Part shown: piece after piece, positions 17,971-25,060 of the stretch
How the letters are laid out: each line of letters starts with the position of its first letter
How positions within the stretch are numbered: position 1 is the first letter of the stretch
Assembly (NCBI GenBank): GCA_002695005.1
Contig: NZNT01000026.1
Location: forward strand, 248,001 to 312,000
DNA length: 64,000 nt
Direction of reading: 5' to 3'
Source of the DNA: Maritimibacter sp.
GTDB taxonomy: Bacteria; Pseudomonadota; Alphaproteobacteria; Rhodobacterales; Rhodobacteraceae
The notes under the pieces: model-generated
What the model was told of the DNA's origin: nothing
Databases searched by the model: none
What the model saw: only the letters and a program-made list of their open reading frames with translations
Translations under genes and position numbers: made by a program

Positions 17971-19920
17971 ATGAGCGACCTCCTGACCAATCCCTCCAAC
18001 ACCTACGACGCCTCCTCGATCCAGGTGCTCGAGGATATGGAGCACGTCCGCCTGCGCCCCGGCATGTATATCGGCGGCAAGGACGACCGGGCGCTGCACC
18101 ACATGGTGGCCGAGATCATCGACAACTCGATGGACGAGGCGGTGGCGGGCCACGCCACCTGGATCGAGGTCGAGCTGCACGAGAACGGCCACGTCTCGGT
18201 CCGCGACAACGGGCGCGGCATCCCGGTCGGCCCGCACCCCAAGGACCCGTCCAAGACGGCGGTGGAGATCATCTTCTGCACCCTCAACGCGGGCGGCAAG
18301 TTCTCGGGCGACAGCTATGAGACGTCGGGCGGCCTGCACGGCGTCGGCTCCTCGGTGGTCAACGCGCTCTCCGATCACCTGCGCGTGGAAGTCGCCCAGA
18401 ACAAGGAACTCTTCGCGATGGAGTTCTCCCGCGGCATCCCGCAGGGCAAGCTGGAAAAGATCGGCGCGGCCCCCAACCGGCGCGGCACCACCGTCACCTT
18501 CCACCCGGACCCGGAGATCTTCGGCTCGCTCAAGCTCAAGCCCGCGCGCCTGTTCAAGATGGCGCGCTCCAAGGCCTACCTCTTCTCGGGGGTCGAGATC
18601 CGCTGGAAGACCGCGATCCCAGACGGCGAAACCCCGACCGAGGCGACGTTCCACTTCCCCGGCGGCCTTGCCGACTACCTCGCTGAAACCATGACCGGCG
18701 CCACCACCTATGCCGAGCGCCCCTTCACCGGCTCGGTGTCGTTCGAGCGGTTCAAGGCGCCGGGCAAGGTCGAATGGGCGATCAATTGGACCCCGTCCCG
18801 CGACGGGTTCATCCAGTCCTACTGCAACACCGTGCCGACCCCCGAAGGCGGCACGCATGAGGCGGGCTTCTGGGCTGCGATCCTCAAGGGCATCCGGGCT
18901 TACGGCGAGCTGACCAACAACAAGAAGGCGAACCAGATCACGCGCGAGGATCTGACCTCGGGCGGCTGCGCGCTCGTCTCCTGTTTCATTCGTGAGCCGG
19001 AATTCGTGGGCCAGACCAAGGACAGGCTGGCGACGACCGAGGCCGCGCGGCTGGTCGAGTCCTCGGTGCGCGACCACTTCGACAACTGGCTCGCCGCCGA
19101 CACGAAATCCGCCGGCGCCATCCTCGACTTCCTCGTCCTGCGCGCCGAAGAGCGGCTGCGGCGGCGGCAGGAGAAGGAGACGCAGCGCAAGACGGCGACC
19201 AAGAAGCTGCGCCTGCCCGGCAAGCTCGTCGATTGCTCCGCTACCAACCGCGACGGGACCGAGATCTTCCTCGTCGAGGGCGACAGCGCGGGCGGCTCGG
19301 CCAAGATGGGCCGGGACCGCAAGACACAGGCGCTCCTGCCCCTGCGCGGCAAGATCCTCAACGTGCTGGGCGCGGCCAGCTCCAAGCTCGGCCAGAACCA
19401 GGAGATCAACGATCTCTGTCAGGCGTTGGGCGTGGGCATGGGGACCAAGTTCAACGTGGACGACCTGCGTTACGACAAGGTCATCATCATGACCGACGCG
19501 GACGTGGACGGCGCCCACATCGCGGCGCTGCTGATGACGTTCTTCTTCAGCCAGATGCGCCCGCTCATCGACCACGGCCACCTCTACCTCGCCTGCCCGC
19601 CGCTCTACCGGCTCACGCAGGGGGGCAAGCGGCTCTACGTCACCGACGACGCCGAAAAGGACATCTGGATGGAGAAAGGTCTGGGCGGCAAGGGCAAGAT
19701 CGACGTCCAGCGCTTCAAGGGTCTGGGCGAGATGGACGCGAAGGACCTGAAGGATACGACGATGGACCCCAACACCCGGAAACTCATCCGCGTGACCATC
19801 GACGAGGACGAACCGGGCGAAACCGGCGATCTGGTGGAACGGCTCATGGGCAAGAAGCCCGAGCTGCGGTTCCAGTATATCCAGGAGAACGCGCGGTTCG
19901 TTGAAGAGTTGGATGTTTGA
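17971..19920 (+). CDS. parE: DNA topoisomerase IV subunit B
   Basis: This GHKL ATPase of about 649 residues is the ATP-driven half of topoisomerase IV, which decatenates chromosomes with ParC. It has 'EIIDNSMDEAVAGHA' (ATP-Mg site), 'RDNGRGIPVG', 'GGLHGVGSSVVNAL', and the Toprim signatures 'EGDSAGGSA' and 'MTDADVDGAHI'. ParE rather than GyrB is indicated by the length and the C-terminus. The ATG at 17971 matches the family N-terminus; an ATG at 17935 is an alternative. Confidence 0.95.
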   Translation: MSDLLTNPSNTYDASSIQVLEDMEHVRLRPGMYIGGKDDRALHHMVAEIIDNSMDEAVAGHATWIEVELHENGHVSVRDNGRGIPVGPHPKDPSKTAVEIIFCTLNAGGKFSGDSYETSGGLHGVGSSVVNALSDHLRVEVAQNKELFAMEFSRGIPQGKLEKIGAAPNRRGTTVTFHPDPEIFGSLKLKPARLFKMARSKAYLFSGVEIRWKTAIPDGETPTEATFHFPGGLADYLAETMTGATTYAERPFTGSVSFERFKAPGKVEWAINWTPSRDGFIQSYCNTVPTPEGGTHEAGFWAAILKGIRAYGELTNNKKANQITREDLTSGGCALVSCFIREPEFVGQTKDRLATTEAARLVESSVRDHFDNWLAADTKSAGAILDFLVLRAEERLRRRQEKETQRKTATKKLRLPGKLVDCSATNRDGTEIFLVEGDSAGGSAKMGRDRKTQALLPLRGKILNVLGAASSKLGQNQEINDLCQALGVGMGTKFNVDDLRYDKVIIMTDADVDGAHIAALLMTFFFSQMRPLIDHGHLYLACPPLYRLTQGGKRLYVTDDAEKDIWMEKGLGGKGKIDVQRFKGLGEMDAKDLKDTTMDPNTRKLIRVTIDEDEPGETGDLVERLMGKKPELRFQYIQENARFVEELDV

Positions 19921-20252
19921 GGAGAAGTCCAAAAGGATATTGTCCTTTGGGAGTATTTCTGCCACCTTCAAAGTGACAGCTTCTCTTTCGGCCACCCCGA
20001 TACGCCAGTCAAAGCGACGTATTCGTCCGATTGCGCGGTCCTGCGACTGACTTCGCCATTCCACTAAAATGTAGCCCCGTCAGCTATGGCGCCGATCCTG
20101 TGCTCACTCAGCGGCGAAGAAATTGCCGACAAACCTTGACTCGCATTCACCATGCCGTGAATATCACTCTTGGTGGGATGGATGCGCGAGACGTTAGCCT
20201 TTCATTTTTTTCCATCGAAGAATTGAAACATGAGAACGAAGGAAATCAGAAT
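19921..20252. other. AT-rich intergenic stretch after parE
   Basis: About 330 bp, increasingly AT-rich towards the lipoprotein gene (about 32 percent GC by hand count over 20221-20280). A hairpin with 8-bp arms and one bulge (19929-19950) follows the parE stop and may be its 3' end. No gene was found; a frame open through part of it has no ribosome site before the TTG at 20253. Confidence 0.5.
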
Positions 20253-21020
20253 TTGATAAAGCTTGATCAGCTAGCTTTAATCAGTTCTTGTTTTTTGTTT
20301 ACAGCACTTTCCGGATGCCAAACGACGACAGGGGGCACGAGCGGGTCCGGTTGGAATCTCATCGGAACCGGACCGATCGAAGCGGTCACGATAACGGACA
20401 AAGACGGGACACTTGTGGTCGAAAATGCCGAGACTGCTGCCTACCCAGACGGTGTCGATCTGATACGCCATAACAGCTCTACCCCTGCTGTTTATACTGA
20501 TGGGTTTCTTCTCATCAGAGTCGTCCAAGGAGATGACGGAAAAACGATTGCCGCTGACATCAGGGACCCGCGGGACGGATACGTGGGGGCCTTTGCAGGT
20601 ACGACAGGCGTGACTTTGCCCACTGGTTCAACCGCCACTTTCAGCGGCGGATATCAAGGCACGGTATTGAGTTCAATTCTTTCAAATCGGGATATCGACG
20701 GCGATGTTGAATTAATGGCCGACTTCGACAGCATGGAGATAAATGGCCGCATATTCAATCGGAACCTCGAAGATCCTTTTGGAATGATATCCATGGCCTA
20801 CCCTGCCCTGGAAAACAACATCGGTATTCATGCCGATATTAGAGATGACGGCTTGTTTGTGGGTGCTGCAGCAAGCGCTACTACTGAGGGTGAGGTTCAC
20901 GGGGCCATTCAAGATAATGGAGAAGGAGTGGTAGGGGCGATCGGCGTAGATCACGAGTTTTCGAATGTCCTGGGTCAAAGGTTCGAAGGCAGCGAATCTG
21001 GCGTATTCTCCGCCCAGTGA
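20253..21020 (+). CDS. Lipoprotein with TbpB-like C-terminal pattern
   Basis: This 255-residue protein has a lipobox 'FTALSGC', so it is an acylated envelope protein. The start is probably the TTG at 20253, with AAGGA about 10 nt upstream; this gives a normal 20-residue signal peptide. The C-terminal half, with repeated G-rich strands ('ENNIGIHADIRDDGLFVGA', 'GEVHGAIQDNGEGVVGAI'), resembles the small beta barrel of transferrin-binding-protein-like lipoproteins. That is pattern-based. Its base composition (about 45 percent GC where counted) is far below that of neighbours, which suggests recent transfer. Confidence 0.7.
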   Translation: MIKLDQLALISSCFLFTALSGCQTTTGGTSGSGWNLIGTGPIEAVTITDKDGTLVVENAETAAYPDGVDLIRHNSSTPAVYTDGFLLIRVVQGDDGKTIAADIRDPRDGYVGAFAGTTGVTLPTGSTATFSGGYQGTVLSSILSNRDIDGDVELMADFDSMEINGRIFNRNLEDPFGMISMAYPALENNIGIHADIRDDGLFVGAAASATTEGEVHGAIQDNGEGVVGAIGVDHEFSNVLGQRFEGSESGVFSAQ

Positions 21021-21035
21021 AGAACCAGTGAAGAA

Positions 21036-21058
21036 AAGGCCGGGCTCTCGCCCGGCCT
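21036..21058 (-). terminator. Shared terminator between lipoprotein and dodecin genes
   Basis: An 8-bp stem (AGGCCGGG with CCCGGCCT) with a 6-nt loop lies between convergent genes. On the minus strand it is followed by TTTTCTTC, so it suits dodecin best. Confidence 0.7.
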
Positions 21059-21082
21059 ATCTCTTCGGGGATCATGCGTCCC

Positions 21083-21286
21083 TCATTTGTCGAGTTCGAA
21101 GGTCACCTGCATGTTGACCTTGTAGGCGCTGATCGAACCGTCCTCGATATCGACCTTGCTCTCCTTGACCCAGGCGCCTTTTACGTTGCGTAGCGTATCG
21201 GACGCGCGCGAGATGCCTTGGGCCACGGCATCGTCGAAGCTCTTGGTCGAGGTTGCGGAAATCTCTGTCACACTTGCGACGGACAT
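21083..21286 (-). CDS. Dodecin, flavin-binding protein
   Basis: This 67-residue protein forms hollow dodecamers that store or buffer riboflavin-type ligands. The conserved Trp in 'VKGAWVKE' and the Gln in 'YKVNMQVTFEL' line the flavin stack. The ATG is preceded by GGAGGA. A longer upstream frame has no family similarity and was discarded. Confidence 0.93.
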   Translation of the reverse strand: MSVASVTEISATSTKSFDDAVAQGISRASDTLRNVKGAWVKESKVDIEDGSISAYKVNMQVTFELDK

Positions 21287-21413
21287 GATGTCCTCCTTTC
21301 GTTTCGCTTCACCGGACCAACGATCCCCCCTCCGCCTCATGTTCCATGCCCTCGGGAACACGAAGCCACCTGTCCGACGTTGGTGTTCAAACACCACCTG
21401 GAAGGAGACTCCC

Positions 21414-21539
21414 ATGACCGACATCATCGCCGCCTCGGCCCTCACCCTCACCCTCGGCCTGTGCGCCATCGGCCTGATGGTCGGCATCCCCGCCACCGCG
21501 CAGGAGGCCGAAACGACCGAGGCCCGCGTGACCCGCTAG
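21414..21539 (+). CDS. Small hydrophobic protein, 41 residues
   Basis: A short frame with a good ribosome site (GAAGGAG, 7-13 nt upstream) encodes MTDIIAASALTLTLGL..., one hydrophobic segment ending in 'IPATAQEA' and a charged tail. It could be a single-span membrane peptide or a signal peptide with a tiny mature part. No family is recognised. It is divergent from dodecin. Confidence 0.5.
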   Translation: MTDIIAASALTLTLGLCAIGLMVGIPATAQEAETTEARVTR

Positions 21540-21561
21540 TCCGCGCCCCGCTGCCCCCCGT

Positions 21562-21612
21562 ATGCACAATCGTATGTACAGCGTGTGCACACGCGGTGTA
21601 CGCGCTGTGCAT
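21562..21612. repeat. Long nested inverted repeat
   Basis: The core GCGTGTGCACACGC (21581-21594) is a perfect 14-bp palindrome. It is flanked by GTACA/TGTAC and, further out, by ATGCACA/TGTGCAT, giving an imperfect hairpin of about 50 nt. It lies between the convergent small ORF and cytochrome gene. It could end both transcripts, though there is no T tract. Confidence 0.55.
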
Positions 21613-21623
21613 CGCCCAAACGC

Positions 21624-22019
21624 CTAGGTTTGCAGGCCTTCGAGGTACTGCGCGAGCCGCACCAGCGCCTGTGGCGTGGGGGTCGGCGTCCCGTCCACGT
21701 CCACCCAGGTCACCACCGGGCTGTCGATCAGATCGCCAAAGCGCGGCATCGGCCCGTGGGTGTTGTCACGGGCGTAACCGTCGATGGTGGACATGACGTA
21801 AGTCATTGGAAACACGCCGCCATTCCGGGCGGCAAGCTGGGTCAGGTCCGGGGTGGACTTGCCCGCCACCTCGACCCCGCCGGTGCCGCCCGGCCCGTGA
21901 CAGGCCGCGCAGTAATCGGCGTAGAGGTCCGCGCCCGACTTGGCGCCGTCCGCCGTCTCCTCCAGTTCGCAGCCCGCGACGAGCAGCGCCACAGGGGCCA
22001 GCCAAAGCATTGATCTCAT
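21624..22019 (-). CDS. Lipoprotein c-type cytochrome
   Basis: This 131-residue protein has a lipobox 'LLVAGC', so it is anchored to a membrane, and one heme site 'CAACHGPGGTGG'. A distal Met is probably in 'THGPMPRFGDL'. Its partner oxidase or reductase is not in the window. The chosen ATG has GGGAG upstream. Confidence 0.92.
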   Translation of the reverse strand: MRSMLWLAPVALLVAGCELEETADGAKSGADLYADYCAACHGPGGTGGVEVAGKSTPDLTQLAARNGGVFPMTYVMSTIDGYARDNTHGPMPRFGDLIDSPVVTWVDVDGTPTPTPQALVRLAQYLEGLQT

Positions 22020-22134
22020 ATCGTTTTCTCCCGTCCGTCCCGTTTCATGGGCAATCCCCCGCCATGCGCGGAGGGCCGCTGAACCTGTGGGCTGCACTCT
22101 GCGTTAAACAGGGGAAAAGGAAAAGGACGACAGG

Positions 22135-22485
22135 ATGCATATTGTCACGAAAGCCGCGCTCGCCGCGCTCTGCGCCACGGCCCTCGCCGCCCCGGCCGCC
22201 GCGAAGCCCAACGGCAACAACAACGGCACCGGCTGGGGCGTGGGACAGATCCCGCCCGGCCACTGCAAGAAGATCGACGCCTGCCGCGCCGGGGTCGTGG
22301 ATGATGGCCCCGACGTCCAAATCATCAACAATTACATCGTGATAGAGCAGCCGACGACCTACGGCCTGCCGACGCTGCCCGCCGATCAGCTCTACGTGCG
22401 CCGCGATAACGAAGTGTACAGGATCATGCGCGATACGGCGGTGGTGGTGGAGGCGATCGGCATCGTCTCCGAGCTGCTGAACTGA
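22135..22485 (+). CDS. Periplasmic protein of unknown function
   Basis: This 116-residue protein has a signal peptide (to PAAAKP), an Asn/Gly-rich mature N-terminus and a C-terminal 'DQLYVRRDNEVYRIMRDT' segment followed by a short hydrophobic helix. This arrangement recurs in small alphaproteobacterial envelope proteins with no known role. A TGAAC-N17-CGTT sequence 30-55 nt upstream is one base off an EcfG-type promoter. Confidence 0.75.
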   Translation: MHIVTKAALAALCATALAAPAAAKPNGNNNGTGWGVGQIPPGHCKKIDACRAGVVDDGPDVQIINNYIVIEQPTTYGLPTLPADQLYVRRDNEVYRIMRDTAVVVEAIGIVSELLN

Positions 22486-22571
22486 ACCGGTCCGCCCGCC
22501 GTTCAGCGGGTTTGGCGATTCGGAAATCTGTTGCTAACCTGATCGGAAGATATTTCGATCGGGAGTGATAG

Positions 22572-23147
22572 ATGCGTGCCCTTGCCATAGCCCTGACCCT
22601 CGCCGCCGCTCCGGCCGCGGCACAGGGAACCGTCCATTGGAAAAGCGTCGGCTGGTGGGACGTTCAGTTCTTCCCCGAATACGGCGCCTGCGCGGCCATC
22701 GCGGAATACGAAAACGACAGCTTCGTCTTCTTCGGGCTGGACACCACCTTCGACGATCTCGGGCTGCGCATCGCGGTGCTGAACCAGAACTGGAGCTCCA
22801 TCGTCGTCGATGACGACTACCAACTCGTCGTGCGCTTCGACCGCCGCGCCCCGTGGGACATCACGATGTACGGGACCGAGGTTCAGGGCCGGCGCGGGCT
22901 GTACAACATCTTCCCCGCCACCTCGGATTCAGCGGGGAATTTCGTGCGTGAGTTTCAGCGGTCCATCCACATGGTCTGGACCTATCAGGGCTCGGAACTC
23001 GGGGATTTCTCGCTCAAGGGCACCAACCTCGCCATGCAGGAGGTGGTGGCCTGCACCGAGAGCTACCTCGATGCCGTGACCACCCCCGCCGATCCGTTTA
23101 CCCAGAACGGCGGGGGCAATTCGAAAAAGGGCGACCCTTTCCAGTAA
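22572..23147 (+). CDS. Secreted protein of unknown function
   Basis: This 191-residue protein has a signal peptide ending in AAAQG. The mature part is rich in aromatic residues and reads as beta strands ('HWKSVGWWDVQFFPEYGAC'), with two cysteines that could pair. No family is recognised. GGGAG precedes the ATG. It converges on the PNPOx-like gene, 19 nt away. Confidence 0.75.
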   Translation: MRALAIALTLAAAPAAAQGTVHWKSVGWWDVQFFPEYGACAAIAEYENDSFVFFGLDTTFDDLGLRIAVLNQNWSSIVVDDDYQLVVRFDRRAPWDITMYGTEVQGRRGLYNIFPATSDSAGNFVREFQRSIHMVWTYQGSELGDFSLKGTNLAMQEVVACTESYLDAVTTPADPFTQNGGGNSKKGDPFQ

Positions 23148-23166
23148 GCCGGGCCGCCCCCTCGCT

Positions 23167-23688
23167 TCAGAAATTGATGACCGTGTGGGTGCCGACCTCC
23201 GGCTCCTTGTCCTTCTGCTGCGCCTTGGCGATCTGCCAGGCGAAGGCGAAGGAGGAATCGGTCGAGGCCCAGATCGCGGCTTCCTCAAGGTCGAGGCGGT
23301 AGAGCGCGAGGTTCGGGTCGTCCTTGCCCTCGAACCAGGCACCGACGACGGGGTTCCAGAGTTCCTCTTTCATCTCGGCGGAATCGTCGTAGATGAGCCG
23401 GCCCTTGGCGCAGATCTGCACGTCCTGACCCTTCGAGACGATGGTGAACCAGACCTCCGGTCCGTCACCGCTCATCTTGGTCTGCCAGCCTTCGCCGGCG
23501 GTCCGGGCGAGGTCGGTGTCGCGGCTGGTCATGAACCACAGCGCCGTCCGGTCGCGATCCACGAAATGGGTCATCGGCTGAAGGTGCTGGTCCTCGTCCT
23601 TGAACCCGAGCATCCCGAAGCGCGTGTCTTCGGCGGTGCCCCAGAACAGGTCGACGGGTTCGGATTTGGCCGTCTTGATCTCTGACAT
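23167..23688 (-). CDS. Pyridoxamine 5'-phosphate oxidase-related flavoprotein (general stress protein 26 type)
   Basis: This 173-residue split-barrel protein resembles Bacillus GSP26, with 'DRTALWFMTSRDTDLA' and 'AAIWASTDSSFAFAWQIAKA'. Members bind FMN or F420 and their substrates are mostly unknown. The ATG at 23688 gives the family N-terminus MSEIKTA. Directly upstream is a perfect EcfG-type promoter, which fits a general-stress role. Confidence 0.88.
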   Translation of the reverse strand: MSEIKTAKSEPVDLFWGTAEDTRFGMLGFKDEDQHLQPMTHFVDRDRTALWFMTSRDTDLARTAGEGWQTKMSGDGPEVWFTIVSKGQDVQICAKGRLIYDDSAEMKEELWNPVVGAWFEGKDDPNLALYRLDLEEAAIWASTDSSFAFAWQIAKAQQKDKEPEVGTHTVINF

Positions 23689-23711
23689 GATATGTCTCCT
23701 TTCCACCGCTC

Positions 23712-23736
23712 AACGCCGGTGCGGCGCGGCTGTTCC
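23712..23736 (-). promoter_or_regulatory. EcfG-type promoter of the PNPOx-like gene
   Basis: On the minus strand GGAAC-N16-CGTT matches the alphaproteobacterial general-stress sigma consensus exactly. It ends 24 nt before the start codon. Confidence 0.65.
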
Positions 23737-23740
23737 TGAG

Positions 23741-23765
23741 GGAACAACCCGGCCCGGGTGGCGTT
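23741..23765 (+). promoter_or_regulatory. EcfG-type promoter of exoD
   Basis: GGAAC-N16-CGTT on the plus strand, back to back with the minus-strand copy. The two GGAAC boxes form the palindrome GTTCC-TGAG-GGAAC. Confidence 0.65.
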
Positions 23766-23786
23766 GGCCTCCCGACGAGACAGACC

Positions 23787-24395
23787 TTGACTACAACCGA
23801 ACCACATCACACCTCCGATGCCCGGCCAGAGAGCATCGTGAATATCCTCAACCGGGCACGCCGTGCCTTGAGTGAGGAGGAGGTATCGGTGCGCGATGTG
23901 GTCGAGTCCCTCGGACGCGCGTCCTTCAGCCCGCTTTTGATGGTGCCTGCCCTGCTCGTGGTGACCCCGGCCAGCGGCATTCCCTTCTTCTCGACGATCT
24001 GCGGCGTGTCCATCGCCCTCATCTCGTTCCAGATGATCGCCCATCGCCGGCACGTCTGGTTGCCGAAGTGGATCATGCGGCGCCATGCCAACAGGAACCG
24101 GATCGCGAAGGGCCTCGACTGGCTCACCCCGCCCGCCCGCTGGCTCGACCGCATCACGCATGAACGGCTCTGTCCGCTGGTGGAGCCACCGCTGCTCATC
24201 GTGCCGCAGCTGATCTGCCTTGCGGCCGGGGCGATGATGCCTGTGCTCGAACTTGTCCCGTTCACCTCGTCGATCCTCGGCTTTGCCGTCTCCATCCTGG
24301 CCGTTGCGATGGTCACGCGTGACGGGCTTCTCGTCATCGTCGGCCTCTCGGCCATCGCCACCGCCTTCGCTGTCGGAAATTATTTTCTGATGTGA
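23787..24395 (+). CDS. exoD: ExoD family membrane protein
   Basis: This protein of about 202 residues has several hydrophobic segments and the ExoD core 'FSPLLMVPALLVVTPASGIP'. ExoD was named for a Rhizobium exopolysaccharide mutant; its biochemical role is unknown. The start shown is a TTG without a clear ribosome site; a GTG at 23838 preceded by GAGAG is an alternative. The EcfG-type promoter upstream predicts stress induction. Confidence 0.85.
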   Translation: MTTTEPHHTSDARPESIVNILNRARRALSEEEVSVRDVVESLGRASFSPLLMVPALLVVTPASGIPFFSTICGVSIALISFQMIAHRRHVWLPKWIMRRHANRNRIAKGLDWLTPPARWLDRITHERLCPLVEPPLLIVPQLICLAAGAMMPVLELVPFTSSILGFAVSILAVAMVTRDGLLVIVGLSAIATAFAVGNYFLM

Positions 24396-24415
24396 GACCT
24401 TTCTTCACTCGCGTC

Positions 24416-24441
24416 GGAACTTTTGCGGGCCACGAGGGGTT
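24416..24441 (+). promoter_or_regulatory. Weaker EcfG-like sequence upstream of bphO
   Basis: GGAAC-N17-GGTT, one base off the CGTT box, about 40 nt before the bphO start. Confidence 0.35.
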
Positions 24442-24481
24442 CGTCAGCGGGTACAGTACGAGTGGGATAATCTGAACAGAC

Positions 24482-25060
24482 ATGACACGACCTTCACTGC
24501 TTTCGGCGTCGCAGCCACAGGGCCGCGGCTTCCGCCAGGCCGTGCGCCGCGCGACACGACACGACCACGACACATCGGAAGCCGGCTTTGCGCCTTTCCT
24601 TGAAGACCCCGCTACGCATCTGCCCGCCTTTCTGGCAGCCCAGCGCGGCGCGCTCGACGCGCTGAACCGGGCCGCCAGCGGGCCGCCGCTGCCCGAAATG
24701 GCCGGCCTGATCCCTGCGCTGCTCGACCGGCTGGACGCCGATTGCGCCGAGCGCGGCGTGACCCCGCCCGCGCTGGTGCCGACGCAAAGCCTGTCGCCTC
24801 TCGCCGTCGGCTATCTGGTCTACGGCTCCAACCTGGGCCTCGCCGTGATCCGGAAGCGGGCGCTGGATGCGGGCATAGCCACCCTCCCCCGTTTCTTCGC
24901 GGCAGAGGACCGCCGCGCTGGCTGGCAAGCCATCTGCGCCCGGCTCGACGCCATCGACCCTGACAGCGACGAAGCACGCATCCTGACGGACGAGACCCGC
25001 GCGGGCTATGCGATTTTCGCGCGCGCCGCCGAGGTTGCGTTTCGCGGGGTTCCGGCATGA
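24482..25060 (+). CDS. bphO: Biliverdin-producing heme oxygenase
   Basis: This 192-residue protein is a BphO-type heme oxygenase that opens heme to biliverdin. The proximal ligand is likely His27 or His29 in 'RRATRHDHD', and 'SPLAVGYLVYGSNLGLAV' is the distal helix with its Gly-rich kink. The stop overlaps the bacteriophytochrome start by 4 nt, so chromophore and apoprotein are made together. Confidence 0.93.
   Translation: MTRPSLLSASQPQGRGFRQAVRRATRHDHDTSEAGFAPFLEDPATHLPAFLAAQRGALDALNRAASGPPLPEMAGLIPALLDRLDADCAERGVTPPALVPTQSLSPLAVGYLVYGSNLGLAVIRKRALDAGIATLPRFFAAEDRRAGWQAICARLDAIDPDSDEARILTDETRAGYAIFARAAEVAFRGVPA

Noticed and set aside
17518-20064. 848-residue open frame antisense to parE
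   Set aside because: Same reason; it runs through noncoding DNA on both sides without a ribosome site.
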